A stretch of DNA of 64,000 nucleotides from Neiella marina (GCF_002165625.1 NZ_NGNS01000005.1:1-64000); one strand, 5' to 3'. Counted from the first letter of the stretch, positions 38,025-47,522 are shown. Notes: generated by a model not told the origin, from the sequence alone. Numbers and translations are program-made.

Positions 38025-38846
38025 ATGGCAACAACGACACCACTGACTAAGGATGAAATCGTTCAGACTGCTGAGACACTGGCATCTGCGCGTTTCTCTG
38101 GTGGTTTACTAGAAGGCTTTCCGGGCCGTGTTCCAGGTACCTTAGACGAAGCTTATCAAGTTCAAGACTTGGTTATTTCAGCTGCACCTGAGCCAATTGT
38201 TGGTTGGAAAATTGGCATGATACCTCCGGAGTTACGTGAGCAATATGGTGCAGAGCGAATTATCGGCCCTGTTTTTGACAACGTGAATCATTTCCTTGGT
38301 CGTGCACATGACGACAACGAAAAGATTGTTCTACCAGTGTTCGCTGGCGGCTTCATTGCTGTCGAAGCAGAAATTGTGATTGAAATTGGCCAAGATATTG
38401 AACCAGGTAGTGTGGATACTGCCGGTGGCGTCGAACATTTGGTGAAAGCCATGTATGCCGGTGTTGAGATTGCCAGTAGCCCGGTTCCTGACCTCAATAG
38501 TTATGGTCCAGCGGCAATCATTTCAGACATCGGTAACCAGCACGGCATGGTGATTGGTCCCGTCATTGAAAATTGGCAGACGGTTCTTGCAGAAACGACC
38601 GTTGAAACCATTATCAATGATGAATCCATTAATCAGGCTCCGGCCAACGGTATTCACAACGGCCAACTTGGTGCCTTGGCATTCTTTATTGATTGCTGTG
38701 CCAAGCGCGGCATCAAGGTACCTGCCGGTACCATGATTTTAACCGGAGCTACCACTGGCGTTCATGAAACACTGGTAAACTCATTTTCAACGGTGAAGTA
38801 TGGAGCCTTAGGTAACATCAATATGGAGTTAGTGCCGATCAAATAA
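38025..38846 (+). CDS. 2-keto-4-pentenoate hydratase / FAH-superfamily protein
   Basis: 273-residue member of the fumarylacetoacetate hydrolase superfamily, nearest in appearance to MhpD-type 2-oxopent-4-enoate hydratases or oxalocrotonate decarboxylases. Visible landmarks: VGWKIGM near residue 62, the acidic metal-binding EAEIVIEIG (about 118-126) and VPAGTMILTGATTG (near 238). GGAGG lies 8 nt before the chosen ATG; an in-frame upstream extension of 57 codons has no conserved features. No catechol-cleavage genes are nearby, so the substrate is unclear and the protein may act on another 2-oxo acid. Confidence 0.85.
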   Translation: MATTTPLTKDEIVQTAETLASARFSGGLLEGFPGRVPGTLDEAYQVQDLVISAAPEPIVGWKIGMIPPELREQYGAERIIGPVFDNVNHFLGRAHDDNEKIVLPVFAGGFIAVEAEIVIEIGQDIEPGSVDTAGGVEHLVKAMYAGVEIASSPVPDLNSYGPAAIISDIGNQHGMVIGPVIENWQTVLAETTVETIINDESINQAPANGIHNGQLGALAFFIDCCAKRGIKVPAGTMILTGATTGVHETLVNSFSTVKYGALGNINMELVPIK

Positions 38847-38850
38847 GGCA

Positions 38851-38878
38851 TAAAAAAAGCCGCGGTCAAGCCGCGGCA
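38851..38878 (-). terminator. Terminator of the DUF3718 gene
   Basis: GCCGCGG (38859-38865) / CCGCGGC (38871-38877), 5-nt loop, followed on the minus strand by a T-run (plus As 38852-38858). Confidence 0.87.
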
Positions 38879-38912
38879 AAAGACAGAATGAGAGAAAATA
38901 TCAGGGTAAAAA

Positions 38913-39251
38913 TTACGCTTGAGGTTGTTGAGCTGTCTGCGCTTGAGCCAGATCGCGAACCTCTACATGACCTTGCTGGTGACCGCGTATGAAGTTAGCT
39001 GTGTTTGCTGCCCCGTGCTCTGCGGCAAAAGTGCCGATGTCTTCACCGTTACAAACAACATTATTGGCGACTTTCTTCATGGTCAAATTGTAGCTTTTGA
39101 CAACATTCTTGAAGTTGTTCAAGCGGTCTGTAGCACTGCTGTGACAGATGTTCTGCAACGCTTTTTCAACCACCGGATCCATAGCTGCGTTGCTTACTCC
39201 AAGATTCAAAACACCAAAAGTCAAAACTGCAGTGATTACTAATTTTTTCAT
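38913..39251 (-). CDS. Secreted DUF3718-family protein
   Basis: 112 residues from the ATG with GGAGG 8 nt upstream (25 upstream codons rejected). Signal peptide MKKLVITAVLTFGVLNLGVSNA, cleavage before AMDP. The mature part has two cysteines (NICHSS and VVCNGED) about 30 residues apart, a likely disulfide, and the pattern MDP-x-VEKAL-x-x-IC ... NFKNVVKSYNL ... VVCNGEDIGTFAAEHGA that I associate with DUF3718, common in Shewanella. Function unknown; periplasmic. A Gln/Ala-rich tail ends it. Confidence 0.82.
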   Translation of the reverse strand: MKKLVITAVLTFGVLNLGVSNAAMDPVVEKALQNICHSSATDRLNNFKNVVKSYNLTMKKVANNVVCNGEDIGTFAAEHGAANTANFIRGHQQGHVEVRDLAQAQTAQQPQA

Positions 39252-39583
39252 TGTCCGATCCTCCGGTTTAGTAGGACAAAGTGATTTAGGCGTCTGTTGC
39301 CGTAAATCGATGGCTCTATTTAACACCAGTAATCAAGAGTTTTTTTAGTGATCAATAACAGTTTCTGTATCTGATTTTTCGATTAGTTTGAATCATTGAT
39401 CTGCAGCAATATTGACACCTGCAATGGGTTACATTTTTTTATGGTTTGACTAAGTTTAATTGCAGTGGTTTGAGTTTAATTAGCTATTTTTTATGGTTTT
39501 ATAAGTAATGCTAATGAATGGTGAAGAGCGTCAGGTAAGCGATGCTGCTTGATTTTTTGTATTAAAAAATCTAATTAAATTAG
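39252..39583. other. AT-rich intergenic region
   Basis: 332 bp with no gene. It should hold the DUF3718 promoter and the end of the GIY-YIG transcript. A TTGACA (39410-39415) on the plus strand has no gene to serve. Nothing else recognisable. Confidence 0.5.
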
Positions 39584-39868
39584 CTAATGGGTTACGGGTT
39601 CTATTAGCGTCATTTTCTGTGCTTTTGTCATTTTTTTGACGCTATGTTCGCGTTTTAATGCGAGCGAGCGATTTTCATAACTTTCGATATGGACGATGCG
39701 TTTGGGGGCTTGTGTTCTAAAGTACTTTGCTCCTCGCGCTCCAACCTTCCCTAAATGAATGTCGCAATGTTGCTGGAATCGTTTGTCAACATCGGTGGTG
39801 ATGCCGGTATACAAGTTGCCATTGTCGGTTTCAATGATGTAGAGGTACCAATAATTTTCATTCGCCAT
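39584..39868 (-). CDS. GIY-YIG nuclease-domain protein, YhbQ-like
   Basis: 94 residues, a stand-alone GIY-YIG domain as in E. coli YhbQ/UPF0213. WYLYIIETDNGNLYTGITTDVDKRFQQH carries the Y-x-Y-I-I and Y-T-G pair with the catalytic Tyr and Arg; AKYFRTQAPKRIVHIESY and ALKREHSVKKM follow, the latter including the metal-ligand Glu. Members of this group cleave DNA non-specifically or act in repair; the role here is not known. The terminal VTH is just before the stop. Confidence 0.92.
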   Translation of the reverse strand: MANENYWYLYIIETDNGNLYTGITTDVDKRFQQHCDIHLGKVGARGAKYFRTQAPKRIVHIESYENRSLALKREHSVKKMTKAQKMTLIEPVTH

Positions 39869-40029
39869 AACAACTTACCGATTTGCTGCATTTATCGCCA
39901 GTGGCACGAATGTTGTGATTTAAAACAACATTTGGGTTCAAATTGATCTCAGTTCAGCTGGCTGCAAGGTTGGCCCCGTACTATAACTTGTAATCATCAG
40001 TGGTAACTATAACTAAAGGAAGTAAGCGT

Positions 40030-40530
40030 ATGAGTGCCGCATTTATTGTTTCTTTTGCAGGTCCCGATCGTGCCAACTTATTGAAGCAGTTGGCGCAGTT
40101 TACCCATGAGCATGACGGTAAGTGGCTCAGCAGCAAAGTCAATTATCTTGATGGCCATGTCGCTGGCAATATTAAAGTCACTGCACCACAAAACCAACTG
40201 GATACCATCAAGCAAGAGTTTGCTCGGCAACAAGGGCTAGTTGTTCAAATTGACGATGTTGTTGCCAAAGACGGCCCAGCACAAGTGGTCAAATTGAGTT
40301 TCCATAGTAATGACCGCTCTGGTCTGGTACACGATATCACGAGCGTGATTGATCAACAGGATGCTGAGTTGGCGCATATGGATAGCGCCCGGATTCAAGT
40401 TGAATCGCTAGGTACGAATGTCTTCGTTGCAAAACTTGTTGTCAATATGCCACAAGGACAGGCGGCAGAAGATCTGCTCGCTGCTCTCCGAGCGCTGGAT
40501 GAGCATGTGGTGGTTGATTTAGAAGACTAG
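40030..40530 (+). CDS. Double ACT-domain protein, GcvR-like
   Basis: 166 residues: two ACT domains in tandem (about 3-75 and 87-160) and nothing else, as in GcvR, the glycine-cleavage repressor partner. AAFIVSFAGPDRANLLKQLAQF and KLSFHSNDRSGLVHDITSVI are the two beta-alpha-beta starts with the ligand-loop Asp-Arg. Sequence identity to E. coli GcvR is low by eye, so a GcvR role is not proven; amino-acid binding is likely. AGGAAG precedes the ATG; ten upstream in-frame codons are rejected. A terminator follows. Confidence 0.82.
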   Translation: MSAAFIVSFAGPDRANLLKQLAQFTHEHDGKWLSSKVNYLDGHVAGNIKVTAPQNQLDTIKQEFARQQGLVVQIDDVVAKDGPAQVVKLSFHSNDRSGLVHDITSVIDQQDAELAHMDSARIQVESLGTNVFVAKLVVNMPQGQAAEDLLAALRALDEHVVVDLED

Positions 40531-40550
40531 GCCAGCCAACATTTGACTTA

Positions 40551-40577
40551 AAGCCACCGTTAACGGTGGCTTTTTTG
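40551..40577 (+). terminator. Terminator after the ACT protein
   Basis: AAGCCACCG (40551-40559) / CGGTGGCTT (40564-40572), TTAA loop, then Ts. Confidence 0.93.
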
Positions 40578-40690
40578 TTTTTGCTTGATTAGCGTATGGT
40601 TGGTCATTGGGGCGTCATTTGAGGTGGTTATGCTTGTCCTCATGAAGTGTGTTGCCAAACGTATCGAGTTTAATTGCAAGGTGGTCTGAA

Positions 40691-41353
40691 ATGGCATTGT
40701 CGACTCAGTATGATAATTACTGTGAGCGGACTGATTTTAGTTTTTGGGCGGAACCCATCAATGCGATGACTAATGGCTGGTTTGTGGTCGCTGGCGTTGT
40801 CGCAATGATGATGCTGTTGCGGCGGCCTGAGCGTTGGTCTGAACACCTTAGCCTTTGGTTGCTAGCGGCAATCATGATCGCTATTGGGGTGGGAAGTTTT
40901 CTATTCCATACCTTTGCTACTCATTGGGCAATGCTTGCCGATATCTACCCCATTTATTTGTTTCAAATTGTGTTCCTATGGTGTTATCCACGGCGAGCGC
41001 TGCAGTTAAGCATTGGTATGGTGCTAGCGTTCTTTGTTTTGTACGCCGCAGTTACCATTGCCAGTGGCCATTTACCGATTGAGCTCAACGGCTCGGAAAT
41101 GTACTTACCAACCATAGTCACATTGGCAGCCTTTGGCTTGAGTTATGCCATCAAGCAAGGATTCGTCGACAAGTTGTTGCTAACCGCTGCGCTAGTATTT
41201 GCCTTGTCGCTGACGATGAGAACGATTGACAATGCAATTTGCACCAGCTGGCCCATTGGAACACATTTCCTGTGGCATACATTGAATGCCTTGGTACTTT
41301 TATTGTGTTGGTTGAGCTTGTATCGGCACGATATCAACACTAAGGTTGAATAG
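40691..41353 (+). CDS. Ceramidase-family (CREST superfamily) membrane protein
   Basis: 220-residue integral membrane hydrolase-like protein with about seven helices. The family landmarks are YCERTDFSFWAEPINAMTN, GSFLFHTFATHWAMLADIYPI (His and Asp metal ligands) and the C-terminal GTHFLWHTLNAL with two His residues; together these would form the Zn site of alkaline ceramidases and related CREST proteins. AAGGTGG lies 7 nt before the chosen ATG (an earlier in-frame start is rejected). Bacteria like this usually lack sphingolipids, so the true substrate is probably another lipid amide (inference). Confidence 0.85.
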   Translation: MALSTQYDNYCERTDFSFWAEPINAMTNGWFVVAGVVAMMMLLRRPERWSEHLSLWLLAAIMIAIGVGSFLFHTFATHWAMLADIYPIYLFQIVFLWCYPRRALQLSIGMVLAFFVLYAAVTIASGHLPIELNGSEMYLPTIVTLAAFGLSYAIKQGFVDKLLLTAALVFALSLTMRTIDNAICTSWPIGTHFLWHTLNALVLLLCWLSLYRHDINTKVE

Positions 41354-41425
41354 TTTGATTGCCCGAATATGTTGATTGCTAAAGCAATATCTACTCAGGG
41401 TTAAGGAATTTGATAAGGAGCTTTT

Positions 41426-42082
41426 ATGGCAAAGGTCGCGGTAATTCTCGCCGGTTGTGGCGTGTTTGATGGCGCTGAAATTCATGAGTCCGTATGTACT
41501 ATGTTATCGCTAAGCCAACGTGGCGTGGATTACCAGTGTTTTGCTCCGGACGTTGAGCAAGCCCACGTAATCAATCATTTGACTGGTGCTGAAGTCGATG
41601 AAAAGCGCAATGTGTTGGTGGAGGCCGCCCGTATCGCTAGAGGAGAGGTAAAACCTCTGACCGAGCTGAAAGTTAAAGATTACGACGCCTTGATTGTGCC
41701 TGGTGGCTTTGGTGCCGCCAAGAACTTAAGCGACTTTGCTTTTAAAGGCACTGAGCTATCACTCGAAACCGAATTCCATCGAGTGCTGGAATCATTTGCT
41801 GATGCTGACAAACCGGTGGGATTGTTGTGTATCGCTCCTGTGGTAGCGCCACTCATTTATGGCCAAGGCGTACAGCTGACGATAGGCTGTGATGCTGAAG
41901 TTGCCGCCGCCGTTGAAGAATTAGGAGGTCAACACGTTGAGGCGTCTGTCGATCAAGTCGTTGTTGATGAAGCTAATCAGTTGGTAACGGTCCCCGCGTA
42001 TATGCTGGGCCCGGATATTGCCTCTGTCGCCAAGGGGATCGACGCTTTGGTGGCCAAGGTAGTGGAGCTAGCAGCGCAATAA
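41426..42082 (+). CDS. elbB: DJ-1/PfpI-family glyoxalase ElbB
   Basis: 218 residues, E. coli ElbB length (217). N-terminal VAVILAGCGVFDGAEIHESVCTM is diagnostic, with the family Glu in AEIHES; DALIVPGGFGAAKNL and the nucleophile-elbow Cys135 in GLLCIAPV follow. E. coli ElbB has weak glyoxalase activity; its link to isoprenoid synthesis is indirect. AAGGAG lies 6 nt before the ATG. It is convergent with the NhaC-like antiporter gene. Confidence 0.96.
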   Translation: MAKVAVILAGCGVFDGAEIHESVCTMLSLSQRGVDYQCFAPDVEQAHVINHLTGAEVDEKRNVLVEAARIARGEVKPLTELKVKDYDALIVPGGFGAAKNLSDFAFKGTELSLETEFHRVLESFADADKPVGLLCIAPVVAPLIYGQGVQLTIGCDAEVAAAVEELGGQHVEASVDQVVVDEANQLVTVPAYMLGPDIASVAKGIDALVAKVVELAAQ

Positions 42083-42090
42083 TCTGAGCA

Positions 42091-42119
42091 GTCGGTCGTG
42101 GCAACAACTAGCGACCGAC
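42091..42119. repeat. 8-bp inverted repeat between convergent genes
   Basis: GTCGGTCG (42091-42098) / CGACCGAC (42112-42119), 13-nt loop, between elbB and the antiporter stop. No T-tract, so termination by it would be weak. Confidence 0.5.
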
Positions 42120-42132
42120 ATCGCCCGACAAA

Positions 42133-43452
42133 TTACAAAACAACCGCTGCCAGCCAACCCGCAGCAAGCAACGGCAGGTTGTAGTGAACAAAGGTTGGTA
42201 CCACAGTATCCCAAATATGGTCATGCTGGCCATCAGCGTTTAACCCTGAAGTGGGTCCCAAGGTTGAATCAGAAGCTGGCGAGCCAGCATCGCCTAGCGC
42301 CGCTGCAGTTCCCACCAAAGCAATCGTCGCGCTCACTGAGAAACCCAAGCTCATGCACAATGGCACATAGAGTGTGGCAATAATCGGAATGGTGCTAAAA
42401 CTTGAACCGATCCCCATGGTGATCAATAAACCCACCACCAACATCGCAAACGCCGCGAGTGGCTTATTATCTGCAAAGTGTTGAGTGAGGCTATCAACCA
42501 AGGTTGAAACATGGCCGGTGGCTTTGACCACTTCAGCGAAGCCAGAAGCCGCAATCATAATAAAACCAATCATCGCCATTAGTTTGAGGCCATCGTAAAA
42601 CACATCATGGGTTTCATGCCACTTGACGACGCCGCTAACGGTAAACACCGCTAACCCCGCCAGTGAGCCAAGAATAATCGAGCCCGTTTGGAGCTGGATG
42701 ATCAGTGTGACAACAATCGCCAGTACCGCTAACCAACGCTGACTGACCGAGGGAAGTGTCAGTTCTTGCTGGTCACTAATGTGAGCGCTGGAGTATATCC
42801 TGCGCTTACGATAACTGAACAATACCGCAATCAATAAGCCTCCAAGCATGCCCAAGGCGGGGAGCGCCATCGCTGGCATTACCATGCTGGCCGTGGCTTT
42901 GAGGCCGTTGCCGTTTAAATTTGCTAACAAGATCTCATTGAGAAAGATGTTACCAAAGCCAACCGGTAGCAGCATGTAGGGCGTGACTAATCCAAAGGTT
43001 AGGACGCAAGCCACCAAACGGCGGTCGAGTTGAAATTCGTTCATTAAACGGAGTAACGGCGGTACCAAAATGGGAATAAAGGCAATATGAACTGGGATCA
43101 GGTTTTGCGACATGATTGCCATCACCAGCAATGCCGCCAGCATTAGAAGTTCAACAGTGAAGGTCTGTTTTGCTGTCGGCTGATGACCGACGCGGGCAAT
43201 AATGCTATGAGCCAGCCACAGGGTGATGCCTGAGCGCGAGAGTGCCACCGCAAATGCGCCAAGCATGGCATAACCAAGAGCAATAGTGGCGCCGCCGCCA
43301 AGGCCTTTTTCAAATGCCTTAACCACATCGGGCATTGGTAAACCAGCACTCAGGCCAGCAACCACGGCACTAATCGTTAAGGCAATAACAACATTAATTC
43401 GGACAAGGCTGAGCAGCAACATTAGCGCCACAGCGATAACAACAGCGTTCAT
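42133..43452 (-). CDS. NhaC-superfamily antiporter-like permease
   Basis: 439-residue membrane protein with about 11-12 helices. The layout, with an N-terminal Na+/H+ antiporter-family segment ([51 protein letters not shown] in outline) and a C-terminal [19 protein letters not shown] and [21 protein letters not shown], is that of the YuiF/DcsT-like group. Ions or histidine/amino acids are possible substrates in this group. Standing alone on the minus strand after a short gap from pyrI; no SD of note. Confidence 0.83.
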   Translation of the reverse strand: MNAVVIAVALMLLLSLVRINVVIALTISAVVAGLSAGLPMPDVVKAFEKGLGGGATIALGYAMLGAFAVALSRSGITLWLAHSIIARVGHQPTAKQTFTVELLMLAALLVMAIMSQNLIPVHIAFIPILVPPLLRLMNEFQLDRRLVACVLTFGLVTPYMLLPVGFGNIFLNEILLANLNGNGLKATASMVMPAMALPALGMLGGLLIAVLFSYRKRRIYSSAHISDQQELTLPSVSQRWLAVLAIVVTLIIQLQTGSIILGSLAGLAVFTVSGVVKWHETHDVFYDGLKLMAMIGFIMIAASGFAEVVKATGHVSTLVDSLTQHFADNKPLAAFAMLVVGLLITMGIGSSFSTIPIIATLYVPLCMSLGFSVSATIALVGTAAALGDAGSPASDSTLGPTSGLNADGQHDHIWDTVVPTFVHYNLPLLAAGWLAAVVL

Positions 43453-43515
43453 GAAAATCTCAATCTGTTAGGTTGTGGCGCCGATAACTCGAGGCGACAA
43501 GTCAAAAGCAAAAGT

Positions 43516-43977
43516 TTAGTTGAGCTCAGTGAACAAGCGTTGATTAAAGCTCTTTTCACAATAGTGACATTTTAGAATGACGCCTGAAGCCGATTCGCCG
43601 ATGTGGAATTTGGTATTGACCGGCTCTTCATTGCTGATGCAATTGCTGTTCGGACAAGCCAATACCGAATCAATCGCATCGGGCAGAGTGACTCGGTACT
43701 TTTCTACCACCTCGTAATCGTCGATGACATTGATAGTGGCATCCTTGGCAAACAACGCCAATTGGTTGGCTTGGGTGACATCAAACACCGTATCTTCAAC
43801 TTTGATGATGTCTTTTTTTCCTTGGTGTTTCGAACGCAGATTGAGGCCCACCGTAATCGGGTGGTCTTGATTACTCAACTGGAAAAACTTCAGAATTCGG
43901 ATCCCCATGCCCGCTGGGATATGATCGATCACAGTGCCGTGGGCAATGGCTTCAACTTGCAGTTTGTGCTGTGGCAT
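43516..43977 (-). CDS. pyrI: Aspartate carbamoyltransferase regulatory chain
   Basis: Allosteric subunit of ATCase that binds CTP and ATP. 153 residues. N-terminal allosteric domain HKLQVEAIAHGTVIDHIPAGMG; C-terminal zinc domain with Cys108, Cys113, Cys137 and Cys140 (ACPNSNC, KCHYC), the positions of the E. coli protein minus one. Its ATG overlaps the pyrB TGA by one base (TGATG), so the two chains are made in a coupled way. Confidence 0.98.
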   Translation of the reverse strand: MPQHKLQVEAIAHGTVIDHIPAGMGIRILKFFQLSNQDHPITVGLNLRSKHQGKKDIIKVEDTVFDVTQANQLALFAKDATINVIDDYEVVEKYRVTLPDAIDSVLACPNSNCISNEEPVNTKFHIGESASGVILKCHYCEKSFNQRLFTELN

Positions 43978-44903
43978 CAGGCGAACTCCTCTGAAAGAAC
44001 AAGAGCTAGCAGTGCCTGACGGGCATAGACGCCGTTTTCAGCCTGCTCAAAGTAATAGGCGTGTGGTGTTGCATCAACGTCAGTAGTAATTTCATCTACT
44101 CGAGGCAGAGGATGAAGTACTTTGAGGTTGTCTTTAGCGTTGCTAAGCATCCTTGCTGTGAGGATGTAGTTAGCCTTCATATGCTGGTATTCAGTTGGAT
44201 CGAAACGTTCTTTTTGCACCCGGGTCATGTACAGCACATCGAGTTTTGGAATGACCGCTTCCAAATCATCGACGACTTCGAAGTTTACCCCTGCTTGGTT
44301 GAGCTCTTCACATAAATAGTCCGGCATCGCCAACGCTGCTGGCGAGACAAAATAGAATTTACAGCCAAACAAAGACAAGGCTTGCGCTAATGAGTGGACG
44401 GTGCGGCCGTATTTCAGATCGCCGACAAAGGCGACATTCAAACCTTCAAGGGTGCCTTGAGTTTCATAAATTGAGAACAAATCAAGCAGGGTTTGAGTGG
44501 GATGCTGGTTGGCACCATCGCCGCCATTGATCACTGGGACGCTGGAAAACTCCGAAGCCAGTCGCGCCGCGCCTTCTTTGGGGTGGCGCATGAAAAAGGC
44601 GTCGGTATAGGAGGAAATCACTTTCACGGAATCGGCGAGTGTTTCACCCTTTTGCGCCAACGAAGTATTGCCGCCAGAGTCAAATCCAATGACCGTGCCA
44701 CCGAGGCGCTGAACCGCTGTTTCAAAGGACAGTCGAGTTCGTGTCGATGCTTCAAAGAAACAACTGGCTACCACCTTGTTGGTGAGCAAGTCGGGACGAG
44801 GTTGTTGTTTTAACTGTTTTGCTGTGGCGACGATGAGTTCGAGTTCGTCGCGAGATAAATCAGCAATAGAAATAATGTGCTTGTTGTGGAGCGGATTGGT
44901 CAT
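43977..44903 (-). CDS. pyrB: Aspartate carbamoyltransferase catalytic chain
   Basis: Commits carbamoyl phosphate and aspartate to pyrimidine synthesis. 308 residues from the ATG giving MTNPLHNKH; 28 upstream in-frame codons cover the leader and are rejected. Carbamoyl-phosphate loop [12 protein letters not shown] (Ser53-Thr54-Arg55), the 80s-loop region [22 protein letters not shown] and RVQKERF are all present. AGGGA lies before the ATG. Upstream there are an extended -10 and two short hairpins. With pyrI forms the class B enzyme of enterobacteria and relatives. Confidence 0.98.
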   Translation of the reverse strand: MTNPLHNKHIISIADLSRDELELIVATAKQLKQQPRPDLLTNKVVASCFFEASTRTRLSFETAVQRLGGTVIGFDSGGNTSLAQKGETLADSVKVISSYTDAFFMRHPKEGAARLASEFSSVPVINGGDGANQHPTQTLLDLFSIYETQGTLEGLNVAFVGDLKYGRTVHSLAQALSLFGCKFYFVSPAALAMPDYLCEELNQAGVNFEVVDDLEAVIPKLDVLYMTRVQKERFDPTEYQHMKANYILTARMLSNAKDNLKVLHPLPRVDEITTDVDATPHAYYFEQAENGVYARQALLALVLSEEFA

Positions 44904-44921
44904 GCTGCTTCCCTGAGGATA

Positions 44922-44975
44922 CGGCAGTTGCCGACGTGCCTGATGGCCAGGCACAGCCGGAGCGCGATTATAGCA
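44922..44975 (-). promoter_or_regulatory. pyrB promoter and leader hairpins
   Basis: Extended -10 TGCTATAAT on the minus strand (plus 44967-44975). The leader then has hairpin GTGCCTG/CAGGCAC (44936-44942 with 44948-44954) and a second, CGGCA/TGCCG (44922-44933). Neither is followed by a T-run, unlike the E. coli UTP-sensing attenuator, so control is probably different. Confidence 0.55.
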
Positions 44976-45070
44976 AAGCAATGTCATCAGAGCGACAAGT
45001 TCAATTGTGCTTGTGATGGAAAAATTGCGTTACATCATATTCAACTGAGGCCATCGTCAACTGAGCGGAA

Positions 45071-46618
45071 TTACATTTGGAACCAAATAGTTGTCAAGAA
45101 TATCAATACCGTCATTGATACCAGTGATTGCCACTTCCAGGTTGACAATGACATCGAAATCGGTTGCCAAGTTATCGCTCGATGAGATGCTTTGGCACTG
45201 ATCAATGCGATCAAGCTGCTACTGGCTAACCCTGTTAGGTTCCACCACAACCACGAGACGCTTGGCAACCAAAGCCAGACAATGATGTTTGCGGCGAGTC
45301 CGACAATAAAGCCGATGAGCGTGGCAGTCGCGCCGACCGATGGGGCAAAGATAGCAATGGCGAATATGGCCAGGAATGGCCCATTGGCCAACGAGCCAAC
45401 TTTGTTAATGGCTTCTAGCACGGTAGGAGCTATGTGCTCCACCTGATAGGACAGTAACACTGCGAATGCCCCCCAGCCAAAGGTGGCAACTTTTGAGGCC
45501 AAAAACAGCTGACGCTCTGATAGCTTGGTGTAGCGACTGACGTAGTCTTCTACGGTACTGGCCGACAAGCTATTCAAAGCTGAGTCGATTGATGACATTG
45601 CCGCCGCGAATAAACCCACCATAGCTAGCCCTGCTAGGCCGGGAGCAAACTCTAAACTGACAAAAGCCGGAAAGACTAAGTTTAAATTAGGGCTGCCATC
45701 GCTCGTTGTTGGCAGGGTGGCGACAAATGCAGGATGCTCAATGGCGTAAGCCGCAAGGCCGAGGCCAACTACGCAGTAACAGAGTACTAGTGGAAAGCGT
45801 AGCAAGCCGTTGAGCATCAGCACGGTTTGAGTAGTGGCCGGATTTTGCGCCGACAACAGTCGCTGAGCCTGACTTTGATCGCAGCCGTAGTAAGCAACAT
45901 ACAAGAACAACCCGCCAAAAAACATCGGCCAAAAACCATACTGATTACCGGACATCAATCCCCAGTCGTTTGCCAGTGCTTGGGTTCTATCGCTAAGGCC
46001 GTGGTAGTGGCTCATCAAAGGTTCAGACAACCAAAACAGCGACAAGACGACGGCACCAAACAGCAATACCATTTGTACCACGTCGCTGAGCACCACTGCC
46101 TTCATACCTCCCATTAGGTCATAGGCAATGGTGATTCCCATCAGCAACACCACTGCTGTGGTGTAAGAAATGCCGGTCAGTAGGGCAATGACTGATGCCA
46201 CACCGTAGACGGTGACGCCAGTCGCAACGCCACGAAAAAACAGAAAGCAGCCACTGGCAACCAGGCGACAACGGACATCCAGCCGCTGCTCCAGAAATTC
46301 GTAAATAGAAATGACATTGGCTTGCCTGATAGGCATAAAAACAAAGCAAAGCACTAGCATGGCTAGGGGGACTGCCAGCTCATATTGCAGCCACAACATG
46401 CCCCCGCCAGCAACAAAGCCGACAAAGGCTGGCGCTCCCAACAGACTATTGGTGGAGCATTGGGTGGCAACGATGGATGTCGCTAGCGTCCAACTTGGCA
46501 GCGATTTTCCTGCCAAGTAATAGTCGGCGCGAGAACCTTGCTTGCGTCCCAAATACCAAGCGCCTAAAAGCATTAGTGCCAAATAGATGGCAATTACCCA
46601 CCAATCCAAGACGTCCAT
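45071..46618 (-). CDS. Sodium:solute symporter (SSS family)
   Basis: 515 residues, about 13-14 membrane helices, LeuT-like fold. N-terminal WWVIAIYLALMLLGAWYLGRKQ and ADYYLAGKSLPSW, with the Na2-site region SIVATQCSTNSLLGAPAFVG, are typical of the PutP/SGLT family; GLAMVGLFAAAMSSIDSALNSLSASTVEDY is the conserved helix 8-9 block with the Na2-site Ser pair. Sequence resembles the sodium/sugar or sodium/organic-acid subgroup, but no neighbouring catabolic genes show the substrate. Upstream and downstream genes are unrelated. Confidence 0.92.
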   Translation of the reverse strand: MDVLDWWVIAIYLALMLLGAWYLGRKQGSRADYYLAGKSLPSWTLATSIVATQCSTNSLLGAPAFVGFVAGGGMLWLQYELAVPLAMLVLCFVFMPIRQANVISIYEFLEQRLDVRCRLVASGCFLFFRGVATGVTVYGVASVIALLTGISYTTAVVLLMGITIAYDLMGGMKAVVLSDVVQMVLLFGAVVLSLFWLSEPLMSHYHGLSDRTQALANDWGLMSGNQYGFWPMFFGGLFLYVAYYGCDQSQAQRLLSAQNPATTQTVLMLNGLLRFPLVLCYCVVGLGLAAYAIEHPAFVATLPTTSDGSPNLNLVFPAFVSLEFAPGLAGLAMVGLFAAAMSSIDSALNSLSASTVEDYVSRYTKLSERQLFLASKVATFGWGAFAVLLSYQVEHIAPTVLEAINKVGSLANGPFLAIFAIAIFAPSVGATATLIGFIVGLAANIIVWLWLPSVSWLWWNLTGLASSSLIALISAKASHRAITWQPISMSLSTWKWQSLVSMTVLIFLTTIWFQM

Positions 46619-46732
46619 GTGTGCTGCCTTTCAGTTTGTAACCTAAGGTCATCATAGAGCTTTTATGATCGGCAAAGCTAGTTTGGTATTGTCAGTGTTG
46701 GGTTGATGAAGACTTGACGACCTACGGGCCAA

Positions 46733-46757
46733 TAAAAAAAGCCGCTAAAAGCGGCTC
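46733..46757 (-). terminator. Terminator of the glycine-zipper lipoprotein
   Basis: AGCCGCT (46740-46746) / AGCGGCT (46750-46756), AAA loop; on the minus strand a run of seven Ts follows. Confidence 0.9.
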
Positions 46758-46782
46758 TTTTCATTGGTCGCATGGCAATCAT

Positions 46783-47292
46783 TTATTGCGTCTGCGTTGC
46801 CTCTTGTTGCTGAATTACTGAAGGATCTGGCAACAAGGTCACGCGGTAAGTGCTGCCTTGGCTCAGTAGTTTCACCGTGTCGCCAATATTAATCGGTGCT
46901 TCTTTTTCCGAATTTGCCTGTACCACGGAGATAACGTTGCCGTTTTCTAGCCGAATAGTGTATTCAGTGCCTTGTTGCTGAGTGAGCTTTTCTTCAGCTG
47001 CGGCGCCTGCTGCGGCACCAACAATTGCGCCAACCACAGTGGCAATGTCTTTACCTTTACCGCCACCAACTGCAGAACCGGCAACACCACCTAGCGCACC
47101 ACCGGCGGCAGAGCCGGCAACGGTTTTAGTTCCTTCAATGTTCACCAGTTGCATGTCTAATACGGTACCAATTTCCACCCGTTGAACTTTGCGCGCTTCG
47201 GAGCGAGAGTAGTCGCGACCGGTTTGGCTAGAGGGTACACAGGCAGTTAAAGTGAACGCAGTGGCGAACAACACAATAATTAAACGCTTCAT
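46783..47292 (-). CDS. Glycine-zipper outer-membrane lipoprotein (SlyB/Pcp-like)
   Basis: 169 residues. Lipobox LTAC with Cys18 after a clear signal peptide. The glycine-zipper region about 58-98 (AGSAAGGALGGVAGSAVGGG, then VVGAIVGAAAGAAAEEKL) is two antiparallel small-residue helices as in SlyB and Pcp. A C-terminal beta-rich domain (TIRLENGNVISVVQAN, IGDTVKLLSQGSTYRVTLL) follows, then a Gln/Thr-rich tail. These proteins protect the outer membrane and OMPs under stress. AGG precedes the ATG. It is divergent from the M48 protease. Confidence 0.92.
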   Translation of the reverse strand: MKRLIIVLFATAFTLTACVPSSQTGRDYSRSEARKVQRVEIGTVLDMQLVNIEGTKTVAGSAAGGALGGVAGSAVGGGKGKDIATVVGAIVGAAAGAAAEEKLTQQQGTEYTIRLENGNVISVVQANSEKEAPINIGDTVKLLSQGSTYRVTLLPDPSVIQQQEATQTQ

Positions 47293-47459
47293 ATCGAACC
47301 TACTTAGTCATATTTGTAATAGAGCATAAACATCCATGAGATACGCCCTCAATGGCCCTATAACTGCGTACTTTAGATGCTCCCTGACACTAAATAAACC
47401 GCAAAATTGTATAAATTTGTAGCCTACAGTGGCTAGATTAACTTGCCCTGAACCGTTGC

Positions 47460-47487
47460 TTGAAGGTAGCTCCAAGGGGTGTAAACT
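47460..47487 (+). promoter_or_regulatory. Putative promoter of the M48 protease
   Basis: TTGAAG (47460-47465), 16-bp spacer, TAAACT (47482-47487), 36 bp before the ATG. Confidence 0.4.
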
Positions 47488-47522
47488 TCGGATATATCAA
47501 CTGAAAAAGCAAAGAGATTCGC

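Noticed and set aside
39410-39415. TTGACA as a plus-strand -35
   Set aside because: No -10 at proper spacing and no plus-strand gene for 600 bp.
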